Below are positions 1 through 8,172 of a stretch of DNA of 64,000 nt, one piece after another; within the stretch, counting starts at the first letter, position 1; the number at the start of each line of letters is the position of its first letter. The notes beneath the pieces are model-generated. The model ran no database searches. It was given only the letters and a program-made list of their open reading frames with translations, and had not been told where the DNA came from. The position numbers were made by a program, and so were the translations under genes. Source of the stretch: RFSX01 sp964591455. Lineage in GTDB: Bacteria > Bacteroidota > Bacteroidia > Chitinophagales > Saprospiraceae. The DNA lies in assembly GCA_964591455.1 (NCBI GenBank), contig CAZQDZ010000008.1, forward strand, positions 59,128 to 123,127. Direction: 5' to 3'.

Positions 1-726
1 AACTGGAGAGAAGGTTTCTCAGCCATGGACCTATGCAATTCTGCGAAAACCTCTGATGACTTTAATTTAAGCATAGATGCATTTGATTGTGGGTCTGCTC
101 AAACTGTGATATTCACTGCTATCGACGAATGCGATAACATCAATACAGATTGCACGGCCAATATATCTTTTGAAAACAGAAGAGACGTAGATATAATATG
201 TCCTGAACCTATACAAGTGAATTGTAATGAACCTGGAAGTTTGATTGAAGTTCAGCGTTTTCTTCTGGACTTTATAGCTGTATCCGAGGACCCTATATTT
301 GATGTAACCAATAATATAGATATAGACAATCTACCATTAGATTGTTCTGATGTTATCACACAAGCAGTAACTATTACGCTGGTGGATAACTGTGGCAATA
401 CAGCAGAATGCCCCACTAGTATAGAGTATCTCCCTGCAGCTAGAGTCTTTATACCTAATATATTCAATCCTTCTCTAGGTGGAGATGATGCGTTCTTCGC
501 GATTAGGACTAATATAGCTGTTCAGGAAATAGAGTCTATGCGTATCTATAGTCGCTGGGGAGATTTGATGTTTGAGAGAGAAAATTTTGATCCTAATGCT
601 GAACAAGGTTGGGATGGAAGAAATAGATTCGGTAAGCAGTTACAGGGTGTGTACACTTATAGGGTTGTGTACCAGGATATCTTCGGCAATCCATTTGAAG
701 AAATAGGGACATTGACCCTGCTCTAG
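1..726 (+). CDS. C-terminal part of a T9SS cargo protein (gliding motility-associated, type B sorting domain)
   Basis: The reading frame is open from base 1, so the gene starts before the window; the first ATG at 25 is internal. The visible part holds cysteine-bearing, HYR/Ig-like beta-sandwich sequence (for example IDECDNIN and LVDNCGNTAECP). It ends in a domain of about 90 residues that begins VFIPNIFNPS and carries RIYSRWGDLMFE, WDGR and GVYTYRVVY, the hallmarks of the gliding-motility-associated (CHU_C, type B) sorting domain. Such proteins are exported through the Sec and type IX systems and held at the cell surface or released. The adhesive or enzymatic role lies in the missing N-terminal part and cannot be judged. 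Confidence 0.85.
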   Translation, partial: NWREGFSAMDLCNSAKTSDDFNLSIDAFDCGSAQTVIFTAIDECDNINTDCTANISFENRRDVDIICPEPIQVNCNEPGSLIEVQRFLLDFIAVSEDPIFDVTNNIDIDNLPLDCSDVITQAVTITLVDNCGNTAECPTSIEYLPAARVFIPNIFNPSLGGDDAFFAIRTNIAVQEIESMRIYSRWGDLMFERENFDPNAEQGWDGRNRFGKQLQGVYTYRVVYQDIFGNPFEEIGTLTLL

Positions 727-870
727 CACACTCTCTATCTAAGAAAATCCAAGTCCTTTTAGAGCTGCAGAATAATCAATTCTGGATTCTTTATCGAGGT
801 TAAAAATTCAGGTTATCCACATTCTGTGGACAAGGACTGTTTACCTCCCTAATACTTAATTCAATTCGCT

Positions 871-878
871 TATATTTG
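871..878 (+). promoter_or_regulatory. candidate -7 promoter box of carB
   Basis: TATATTTG matches the Bacteroidota -7 consensus TAnnTTTG and lies 33 bases before the carB start. No clear TTG -33 element is found at the expected distance, so this is only a candidate. Confidence 0.4.
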
Positions 879-911
879 CCTCCGATTTTATAAAAAAAGA
901 CCTGCCCTAGT

Positions 912-3728
912 ATGCCTCTAGACCCGTCTATCAAGTCCGTCCTTATAATAGGTAGCGGACCCATTATCATAGGTCAAGCCTGTGAATTTGACTATTCGGG
1001 AACTCAAGCTTCCCGATCTCTACGTGAAGAAGGAATAGAAGTCAGCCTTATCAATTCCAACCCTGCTACCATCATGACTGATGAGATTACTGCAGATTTT
1101 ATCTACTTGAAGCCACTCACTGTCCAGAGTCTTAGGGAGATATTGGAAGAGAGACATATAGATGCCGTCCTAGCCACTATGGGTGGACAAACGGCCCTAA
1201 ACTTGGCTATAGAAGCAGGTAAGCAGGGCTTATGGAAAGAGTTTAATACTAAGCTCATTGGTGTAGATTTAGAAGCGATAGAACTTGCAGAAAACAGAGA
1301 AGAATTCAGAAAGCATGTGATTAAGCTTGGCCTTTCTGTAGCGCCATCTTTTATTGCCAATTCGTTTTTAGAAGGTAAAGATGCCTCGCAGAAAATAGGT
1401 TTCCCACTCGTAATAAGACCTTCCTACACCTTGGGAGGTACTGGCGGTGGCTTCGTCATGGAAGAGAAAGACTTTGATGAGGCGCTTAGAAGAGGTCTCA
1501 ATGCCTCACCTACACATGAGGTTCTTGTGGAGAGAGCTGTATTGGGATGGAAGGAATACGAACTGGAGCTACTTAGAGATAATAATGACAATGTGGTTAT
1601 TATCTGTACAGTAGAAAATTTAGACCCAATGGGTATCCATACTGGGGATAGTATAACAGTAGCGCCAGCGATGACCTTATCTGACAGAGCCTATCAGGAG
1701 ATGAGAGATCAGGCCATCTTACTTATGAGAAGCATGGGTAATTTTGCTGGTGGATGCAACATTCAGTTTTCTGTAGACCCAGAAACTGAGCATATTATCT
1801 GCATTGAAATCAATCCTAGAGTATCCCGATCCTCTGCACTTGCAAGTAAAGCTACAGGCTACCCTATTGCAAAGATTGCCGCTAAATTGGCCTTGGGATA
1901 TAATCTGGATGAACTTAACAATCAAATTACAAAAACCACTTCTGCTTATTTTGAGCCAACCTTAGATTATGTAATTGTCAAAATGCCGAGATGGAATTTT
2001 GATAAGTTCTATGGTTCTGACCACACCTTGGGACTACAAATGAAATCTGTAGGTGAGGTTATGTCTATCGGCCGAACATTTACGGAAGCACTGCAAAAGG
2101 CATGTCAATCCCAAGAAAACAATAGAGCTGGATTAGGTGCTGATAAGAAAGAATGGATTAAGACTGATGATATCATAGAGCGATTAGAAAAAGTCAGTGA
2201 TGATAGAATCTATAGAGTAAAAGATGCCTTGCGACTCGGAGTGCCAATAAAGTCAGTCCATAAACTCACCAAAATAGACCCATGGTATCTTAAGCAAATC
2301 AAGCAGCTTGTAGATCTGGAAAATGAACTAGGGAAGTACAATGTCCCTGAAGATATACCAGAGGCATTCTTAAGAAAGCTTAAAGTAAATGGCTACTCTG
2401 ATGCGCAGATTGCTTGGCTAATGCGAATAGAGGAACAAGCAGTCACGCAATACAGAAAATCTATAGGCATCGTCAGAACTTACAAGATGGTAGATACTTG
2501 TGCTGCTGAATTTGAGGCGCATACGCCTTACTTCTATTCTACATTCGATAGTGAAAATGAAAGCATTCCTTCTGACAAAAAGAAAATAGTCGTCCTCGGC
2601 TCTGGACCGAATAGAATAGGACAAGGCATTGAATTTGACTACTGTTGTGTGCACGGCGTTCTCGCCATTAAAGAAGCTGGTTATGAATCAATCATGATTA
2701 ATTGTAACCCAGAAACAGTATCTACAGACTTTGATATTGCTGATAAACTATACTTTGAACCTATCTACTGGGAGCACCTACAAGAAATTCTGGACTTAGA
2801 AAAACCTGAAGGGGTCATCATCCAACTAGGAGGACAAACAGCACTCAAACTTGCAGAAAAGATAAGAGCTGCAGGATATAATATAATCGGAACAGATTAT
2901 GAAAGCATGGACCTTGCAGAAGACAGAGGCCGATTCTCTGACTTACTTAAAGAATTAGACATCCCGTATCCTAAATATGGGGTTGCCAAGGATGTAGATA
3001 AAGCTATAGAGATAGCGAATGAAGTCACCTACCCAGTACTTGTCAGACCTTCCTATGTCTTAGGTGGTCAGCGGATGCGAATTGTAATCAATGATGATGA
3101 GCTAGAAAGACATGTACTTAGCATATTCAAGCATCTGCCTGAGAACAAAGTCTTGATAGATCAGTTCCTAGAAAGAGCAAAAGAAGCAGAGGTAGACGCC
3201 ATTTGTGATGGTGATGATGTGCTTATAATGGGGATCATGGAACACATAGAGCCGGCAGGAATTCACTCGGGAGACAGTTCTGCAGTGCTACCTACTTACT
3301 CCCTGTCTGATGATGTCCTAGATCAGATGAAGCGCTATACACACGAACTTGCAAAAGCCCTAAATACAAGAGGACTAATCAATATTCAGTTTGCCATCAA
3401 AGATGAGAAAGTATATGTCATAGAAGCCAACCCAAGAGCTTCAAGAACGACGCCTTTTATCGCCAAAGCTTATAAGGTGCCTTTCCTTAAGATTGCCACT
3501 CATGTGATGCTTGGCCACAAAAAACTTAAGGACTTTGATGTTCAGAAGAATTTGGAAGGATATGCTATTAAGGTTCCAGTATTCTCATTTAATAAGTTTC
3601 CAAATGTGGATAAACAGCTCGGACCTGAAATGAAATCTACAGGGGAGGCTATCAGATTTATTAAAGACTTAAATGACCCATTCTTTAGAAAGCTAGATAA
3701 AGAAAGGAGTATGTATCTCTCTCGATAG
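912..3728 (+). CDS. carB: Carbamoyl-phosphate synthase large subunit, short form lacking the allosteric domain
   Basis: Makes carbamoyl phosphate from bicarbonate, ATP and ammonia supplied by the small subunit, feeding arginine and pyrimidine synthesis in the cytoplasm. The two homologous synthetase halves are clear: GSGPIIIGQACEFDYSG near residue 14 and GSGPNRIGQGIEFDY near residue 563, each followed by an ATP-grasp domain (RPSYTLGGTGGG and RPSYVLGGQRMR) and EINPRVSRSS / EANPRASRTT metal-site motifs. The protein stops at 938 residues, just after the second synthetase half. The E. coli enzyme is about 1073 residues and ends in an MGS-like domain that binds UMP, IMP and ornithine; that domain is absent. 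Similar short forms are known from other Bacteroidota. No carA is visible nearby. A TAnnTTTG box lies just upstream. Confidence 0.97.
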   Translation: MPLDPSIKSVLIIGSGPIIIGQACEFDYSGTQASRSLREEGIEVSLINSNPATIMTDEITADFIYLKPLTVQSLREILEERHIDAVLATMGGQTALNLAIEAGKQGLWKEFNTKLIGVDLEAIELAENREEFRKHVIKLGLSVAPSFIANSFLEGKDASQKIGFPLVIRPSYTLGGTGGGFVMEEKDFDEALRRGLNASPTHEVLVERAVLGWKEYELELLRDNNDNVVIICTVENLDPMGIHTGDSITVAPAMTLSDRAYQEMRDQAILLMRSMGNFAGGCNIQFSVDPETEHIICIEINPRVSRSSALASKATGYPIAKIAAKLALGYNLDELNNQITKTTSAYFEPTLDYVIVKMPRWNFDKFYGSDHTLGLQMKSVGEVMSIGRTFTEALQKACQSQENNRAGLGADKKEWIKTDDIIERLEKVSDDRIYRVKDALRLGVPIKSVHKLTKIDPWYLKQIKQLVDLENELGKYNVPEDIPEAFLRKLKVNGYSDAQIAWLMRIEEQAVTQYRKSIGIVRTYKMVDTCAAEFEAHTPYFYSTFDSENESIPSDKKKIVVLGSGPNRIGQGIEFDYCCVHGVLAIKEAGYESIMINCNPETVSTDFDIADKLYFEPIYWEHLQEILDLEKPEGVIIQLGGQTALKLAEKIRAAGYNIIGTDYESMDLAEDRGRFSDLLKELDIPYPKYGVAKDVDKAIEIANEVTYPVLVRPSYVLGGQRMRIVINDDELERHVLSIFKHLPENKVLIDQFLERAKEAEVDAICDGDDVLIMGIMEHIEPAGIHSGDSSAVLPTYSLSDDVLDQMKRYTHELAKALNTRGLINIQFAIKDEKVYVIEANPRASRTTPFIAKAYKVPFLKIATHVMLGHKKLKDFDVQKNLEGYAIKVPVFSFNKFPNVDKQLGPEMKSTGEAIRFIKDLNDPFFRKLDKERSMYLSR

Positions 3729-3751
3729 ATAATTGAGTGATAATAATCTAG

Positions 3752-6088
3752 TTATTCATGCTTCATAACCTTCTGTATCATACTGCCTTCTTCAGTCAGT
3801 ATCTGAAATAGGTATATGCCTGCTGAATAAGTTGAAAGTGATAATTCATTTTCGCCTGTCTCCAAGGTTTGTTCACTTACCAACCTTCCTTGATTATCCA
3901 TTATGATAAGAGTAGCTGTCTTTATGTCATCGAGATCTATCATAAGTAGATCCACCGTAGGGTTAGGATAAATCTGGATACCCTGCAAAAAATTAGTCGC
4001 TTCAGTAGATGTAACTATGTTCACATTAACCGGTACGCGGATAGAAGAACAAATATTATTATTTGGCAGAATGACAATAGACTCAACCCAAAAGATTGTA
4101 TCTGAGGATACATTTACGATGAGGGTATTAGAGTTGCTAAGTAACTCTCCACCTACTTCTGAATCCCACCAAGCTATTATATCTCCTTCTGCTAACAATG
4201 TAATTGGACCTCCAGATGAAATAGTAACATCATCTACTTCTGGAGGTGGTGCAGCAAAGAGATTTATGGTGACAGTATCTGTACTTACTACATTGCCACA
4301 CAAATTAGTATACGTGGCAAAATAATCTCCTGGTTCTATAACAAAAAGCAATGGATCTGTGCTACCTGTATTCCACAATAAATCTGGATTGGGTTCCACT
4401 TCTATATAAACACCAGAGCCTTCGCAAAAGAAAGTACCTCTCGGCGTCATTACATTAAGTACCTCGGCATCTGATTGTAATTCAAATGGCTGAGAAATGG
4501 CAGTACAGCCATTGGCATCGGTCACAGTAACATTGTAGAACCCCGATTCATCTACTGTTATTTGTTCTGTGACTTCTCCTGTAGACCAAAGATAGTCTGA
4601 GAATCCTCCTGGGGCGGCTATAGTTATTGTCAAAGAATCACATAAGAAAGCAGTCCCTAATATTTCCATAGATACAAACTCCAATGCACAATTATTTTCA
4701 TCAACAAAAATCCTGCTATCTACTTCTGGCTGGACTATAATAGAACGTGCACCTGAAGGCCATGTAACAACCAAGCTATCTATCTCAATAGACTCCCCTA
4801 AACCAAAATGAGTATTCAGTGTACTCATAGGTCTCCACGACTGAGTAGCTCTTACTTCACGCATCTGCTTACCCCATTCGCCATATATTTCTATTCTGGA
4901 ACCTAAACCATTAACATTATTTTCTGCCCCGCCTCTCAAATTGACAGTCAGATAGTGATTTATTTTAGGCGTTGTATTAATCCACATTCTATCACCGAAC
5001 ACCATATCTATATACCCATCATCATTAAGATCACCAAGCGCACTTGCTTCTCCTACATCACCTATCACTCTAAATGACCCACCCTCATTTAGTACCATAA
5101 CTGGCGGGTTATTAATTATAATATCTACGAAACCATTATTGTCAAAATCTGCGGCTAAGGCTTCTGTTGCATTGACAGGGCTTATAGGCAATCCTGATCC
5201 TGCAATTTCATCTATGTATGTTCCATCGCCCTGATTCACTAGGTATCTATTAGCACCAGTATGGTTAATTACAAACGCATCAAAATCGCCATCATTATCA
5301 TAATCCTCGAACAAGGTTATCCATGATTGTTCGTTATCATCCATACCAATCTCAGCGGCTACTTCTGTGAAGTTTCCCCTGCCATCATTATTATACATGA
5401 GATTTGTTCTTGCAATGTTTCCTGCAGGAGCCGATTGCACACATTTTGATATATGTAAATCTGTATCGCCATCATTATCATAATCCACAAATGTGGATAC
5501 ATAGTTACCCGGCAGATCAGCTGGTGTTTCTATTAGTGTCTGGTCTAATGTAAGGAAGCCGTTACCATCATTTCTATAAGGGTGATTTTGGTTGGTGTCA
5601 TGACAAATGAAAGCGTCTAAATCACCATCATTATCTATATCAGCGATAGAAGACCTTTGTGGTGTGATAAATTCAGGTCTATGATCTTCTCTATAGAAAC
5701 TACCATTATTATCAGCGTACACAAATGACACCGCAGACTGGTCACCTAAAATCATATCATTAAATCCATTGGCGTCCAAATCTCCTACAGTTATACTCCA
5801 GAATGGAATTGCGGTCATTTCCATATCAATTCTGCGATCCCTAAACTGTCCGTCGGGTTCTTGATAGCTTATCAAAATCAAGTCATTCACTATTCTTACT
5901 ATATCGTCCAGATAGTCACCATTCATATCTGCGACACAGTTATTTAAGGATCCTACACTATTCTCTGATATACTGATTTCATCGAAGGAAACTTGAGCTA
6001 CACCTGAGTTGGGTGCTAACATTAGACTCAATATAATTCCTACAATGATGAAACAATGTTGCAGAGTTATCACGTATTTAGACGTCAT
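3752..6088 (-). CDS. Secreted FG-GAP/VCBS-repeat protein with ASPIC/UnbV domain and T9SS type A signal
   Basis: A 778-residue exported protein. The N-terminus has a hydrophobic signal segment ending near VAQ (about residue 32). Residues about 40-350 carry repeated FG-GAP/VCBS blades with calcium-loop sequences such as DIDNDGDLDAF, DYDNDGDTDLH and DLNDDGYIDM. Next comes an ASPIC/UnbV segment (LGSRIEIYG, FGLGESIEIDSLVVTWPSG), then Ig-like beta domains. It ends in a type A sorting domain (IYPNPTVDLLMIDL ... AGIYLFQILTEEG ... KVMKHE). This architecture marks a cell-surface or released beta-propeller protein, usually a binding or adhesive module, with no catalytic motif seen. It converges on carB, whose stop lies 23 bases away. 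Confidence 0.9.
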   Translation of the reverse strand: MTSKYVITLQHCFIIVGIILSLMLAPNSGVAQVSFDEISISENSVGSLNNCVADMNGDYLDDIVRIVNDLILISYQEPDGQFRDRRIDMEMTAIPFWSITVGDLDANGFNDMILGDQSAVSFVYADNNGSFYREDHRPEFITPQRSSIADIDNDGDLDAFICHDTNQNHPYRNDGNGFLTLDQTLIETPADLPGNYVSTFVDYDNDGDTDLHISKCVQSAPAGNIARTNLMYNNDGRGNFTEVAAEIGMDDNEQSWITLFEDYDNDGDFDAFVINHTGANRYLVNQGDGTYIDEIAGSGLPISPVNATEALAADFDNNGFVDIIINNPPVMVLNEGGSFRVIGDVGEASALGDLNDDGYIDMVFGDRMWINTTPKINHYLTVNLRGGAENNVNGLGSRIEIYGEWGKQMREVRATQSWRPMSTLNTHFGLGESIEIDSLVVTWPSGARSIIVQPEVDSRIFVDENNCALEFVSMEILGTAFLCDSLTITIAAPGGFSDYLWSTGEVTEQITVDESGFYNVTVTDANGCTAISQPFELQSDAEVLNVMTPRGTFFCEGSGVYIEVEPNPDLLWNTGSTDPLLFVIEPGDYFATYTNLCGNVVSTDTVTINLFAAPPPEVDDVTISSGGPITLLAEGDIIAWWDSEVGGELLSNSNTLIVNVSSDTIFWVESIVILPNNNICSSIRVPVNVNIVTSTEATNFLQGIQIYPNPTVDLLMIDLDDIKTATLIIMDNQGRLVSEQTLETGENELSLSTYSAGIYLFQILTEEGSMIQKVMKHE

Positions 6089-6164
6089 GATTATTAGTTA
6101 ATTCAAGCGAACTCAGAAAATAAATCTATTAAAAGAACGATTAACATGCAGCATTAGCTGCATA

Positions 6165-6202
6165 AAAAATTCCCTTTGCAAATCGTTGTAAAGGGAATTT
6201 TT
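6165..6202 (-). terminator. Rho-independent terminator after the ompH/exported-protein operon
   Basis: The arms AAATTCCCTTTGCAA and TTGTAAAGGGAATTT pair around the four-base loop ATCG, with one G-T wobble, flanked by A and T runs. It sits about 50 bases downstream of the stop of the minus-strand gene ending at 6252 and so closes the 7878-6252 block. Confidence 0.85.
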
Positions 6203-6251
6203 ATCAAGATGTCTTAGAAAACATCTTGCTTGGTGTGATTCTTCTGATTAC

Positions 6252-6773
6252 TTATCTCGGAAAGACAAAATCTGTGCTGATATTTTTCACAAAATCTCTT
6301 AAGCTAGCATCGTCGAACTTATCCAGATTGACAAACTTCCATGTCAGTCCTTCATCCTGCGACACTGCAAATAAGTTAGACCATGCTTCTACTTTCTTGG
6401 AGTTAAGGTCCAAGAAATATTTAATAGGGACCACACACTGCAACTCCCCTTCTGCCTTTATAAATTCAGGATGAGACCCCACTTCTGCAGACACATATTT
6501 CAATCCTTGATTTTCAAGATTTAAATTCTGAGTCTTGAGATCCTTCATCATAAACTCTTCTCCACCTCCTATCTCTATGATGTCCCCATGCGTTAGAGAG
6601 ATGACTTGTTGATAGTCCTGGGAAACGACAGCATTCACATAATTGTTAGCATGTGAAACGAGTGCTTTTGACTCTGGAACATCTGCCAAGGGGATTAAAT
6701 CGCCAACTTGGTCTTGCCCAAACAAATTAAGTGAACCAAAAAAAACAGGAATTAATAGAAGTAGCTTTCTCAT
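6252..6773 (-). CDS. Small exported protein, possibly NTF2-like
   Basis: A 173-residue protein with a clear signal peptide (MRKLLLLIPVFFGSLNLFGQ). The mature part begins with a helix-rich stretch (ESKALVSHANNYVNAVVSQD, YQQVISLTHGDIIEIGG) and continues in beta-strand-like sequence (GELQCVVPIKYFLD, WSNLFAVSQDEGLTWKFVNLD). This order, and the pattern of one pass through a small cone-like domain, resembles secreted NTF2-like/SnoaL proteins, but no diagnostic residue can be named. It lies 36 bases after the second ompH gene on the same strand and before a shared terminator, so it is probably co-transcribed with the two periplasmic chaperones. The function is unknown. Confidence 0.7.
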   Translation of the reverse strand: MRKLLLLIPVFFGSLNLFGQDQVGDLIPLADVPESKALVSHANNYVNAVVSQDYQQVISLTHGDIIEIGGGEEFMMKDLKTQNLNLENQGLKYVSAEVGSHPEFIKAEGELQCVVPIKYFLDLNSKKVEAWSNLFAVSQDEGLTWKFVNLDKFDDASLRDFVKNISTDFVFPR

Positions 6774-6809
6774 TAAGTTAATCGTTATAAACGTGAGGAA
6801 TTAGAAATA

Positions 6810-7319
6810 TTATAATCCAAGTTTAATTCTTACTAAATCGCCTATGTCAGTACTCTTATCTGCGTACAAAACAAATCCAGTACTCTGGTCAAAAATGTAG
6901 TCATATCCTTCAGCTGCAGCAACTTCGTCAATAGCTTTTTGGATTTTATCTCTGAGTGGTTTTAGTAAGGTTTCGCTCTTCTCGAAAATCTTCTGCTGAC
7001 TATCAGCATCAAATTGTCTTATCTGCTGTTCTTCTTCTCCTAACTTCTTAGCCTCTTCCTCTAACTGTAAGGGAGATAGCTCACCTCTACCTTTCTTTTG
7101 TTCAAGAGAAGCTAACTTCGTCTGAAAATTTTTAATCATATCCTGCCCCTTCTTCTGCAGTTGATTTCTGAATGTTTCAATATTTGAATTTGCTTCTTTT
7201 ACTTCAGGAATAGATTCTACCAATGTTTGTGAATCTATGTAGCCTATCTTCTGAGCACTTAACTGAAATGTTAGTAGACAGAGTGATAGAAGTATTAGTA
7301 ATCTCATTGTATTATTCAT
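6810..7319 (-). CDS. OmpH/Skp family periplasmic chaperone
   Basis: Skp-like proteins hold unfolded outer-membrane proteins in the periplasm on their way to the BAM complex. This 169-residue protein has a signal peptide cleaved near LSAQ, the conserved start KIGYIDSQTLVESIPEVKEA, a long charged coiled-coil region (about residues 40-115, rich in Gln, Lys and Glu) and the closing segment AAAEGYDYIFDQSTGFVLYA, which returns to the body domain. Length and order fit the family. The start could be Met1 or Met5; both leave a working signal peptide. It lies 37 bases downstream of another ompH gene and a third copy lies at 16673-17182. Confidence 0.92.
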   Translation of the reverse strand: MNNTMRLLILLSLCLLTFQLSAQKIGYIDSQTLVESIPEVKEANSNIETFRNQLQKKGQDMIKNFQTKLASLEQKKGRGELSPLQLEEEAKKLGEEEQQIRQFDADSQQKIFEKSETLLKPLRDKIQKAIDEVAAAEGYDYIFDQSTGFVLYADKSTDIGDLVRIKLGL

Positions 7320-7356
7320 TACAATTCAGTGTTTGGTATTTCTTGCTTATTTCTAA

Positions 7357-7878
7357 TTAATTTCTTCTCACGCCTAACTCTCGCATAATCTCTTCTGTTT
7401 TGTCAAATTCGTCATTGGCAAACAAAAGGCCTGCAGATGCAGCTTTATCGAAAATCAAATCATATCCTTTGATTCTAGCATATTCTTCAATGGCAGTGAA
7501 TACCTGATCTTGTATAGGACTCACTAGTTCTCTTTTCCTTCTGAATAAATCTCCATCAGGTCCAAATCGTCTTTTCTGCAACTCTCTTACTTCTTTCTCT
7601 TTAGAGATAATCTCTTCTTCCCTTTCTATTTTAACTTCGTTACTCAGCAAGACTTGCTCAGCCTGAAGTTTGTTGTACATACTATTGATCTTATCATATT
7701 CTTGTGCGATTTCTTGACGCCATTTTGCTGTCAATTGATCTATCTCATTCTGAGCAGCTTGGTAATCAGTAAGATTCTCTAGAATTCCATTCACATCCAC
7801 AACTGCAACTCTCTGTGCTTGTGAAACAAAGGAGGTCATTAGAACCAATGCCGCAATAAGTAGGTAGTTTCTGTTCAT
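7357..7878 (-). CDS. OmpH/Skp family periplasmic chaperone
   Basis: A second Skp-like chaperone. The start is placed at the ATG at 7878 because this gives a clean signal peptide (MNRNYLLIAALVLMTSFVSQ); an extended frame to 7929 would put 17 unlikely residues in front. The mature protein begins RVAVVDVNGILENLTDYQAA, continues as a charged coiled coil of about 90 residues, and ends with YARIKGYDLIFDKAASAGLLFA, the family's closing motif. It heads the operon of two chaperones and a small exported protein that ends at the terminator at 6165-6202. Tandem ompH copies are common next to bamA in Bacteroidota, but bamA is not in this window. Confidence 0.92.
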   Translation of the reverse strand: MNRNYLLIAALVLMTSFVSQAQRVAVVDVNGILENLTDYQAAQNEIDQLTAKWRQEIAQEYDKINSMYNKLQAEQVLLSNEVKIEREEEIISKEKEVRELQKRRFGPDGDLFRRKRELVSPIQDQVFTAIEEYARIKGYDLIFDKAASAGLLFANDEFDKTEEIMRELGVRRN

Positions 7879-8172
7879 TATTTTAAAATTTGGTGCAAAG
7901 TATAATTTAAAAAGGCATTTTCCCACCAATTAGTATCATTGGGGTATTCCTTTTAACTATTGTTTAACCCGATACAGTATATAGATACTCTACCAACAGC
8001 TATAACGTAGGATAATTTGGAGACATTAGATAAAAATACCATATAAATCTTACACCTTCTACGAAGACCAGATTTACATGATTTATACGACCTAAAGTGT
8101 ATTTGCCAGCGTATATAAAAGCATAAAATATAAGACTCACGCTAGCTTTCTTATGTAGGAATAAGCTATTTA

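Noticed and set aside
7879..7929. Upstream start for the second OmpH gene at 7929.
   Set aside because: It adds 17 residues before a typical signal peptide; the internal ATG at 7878 gives the expected N-terminus.
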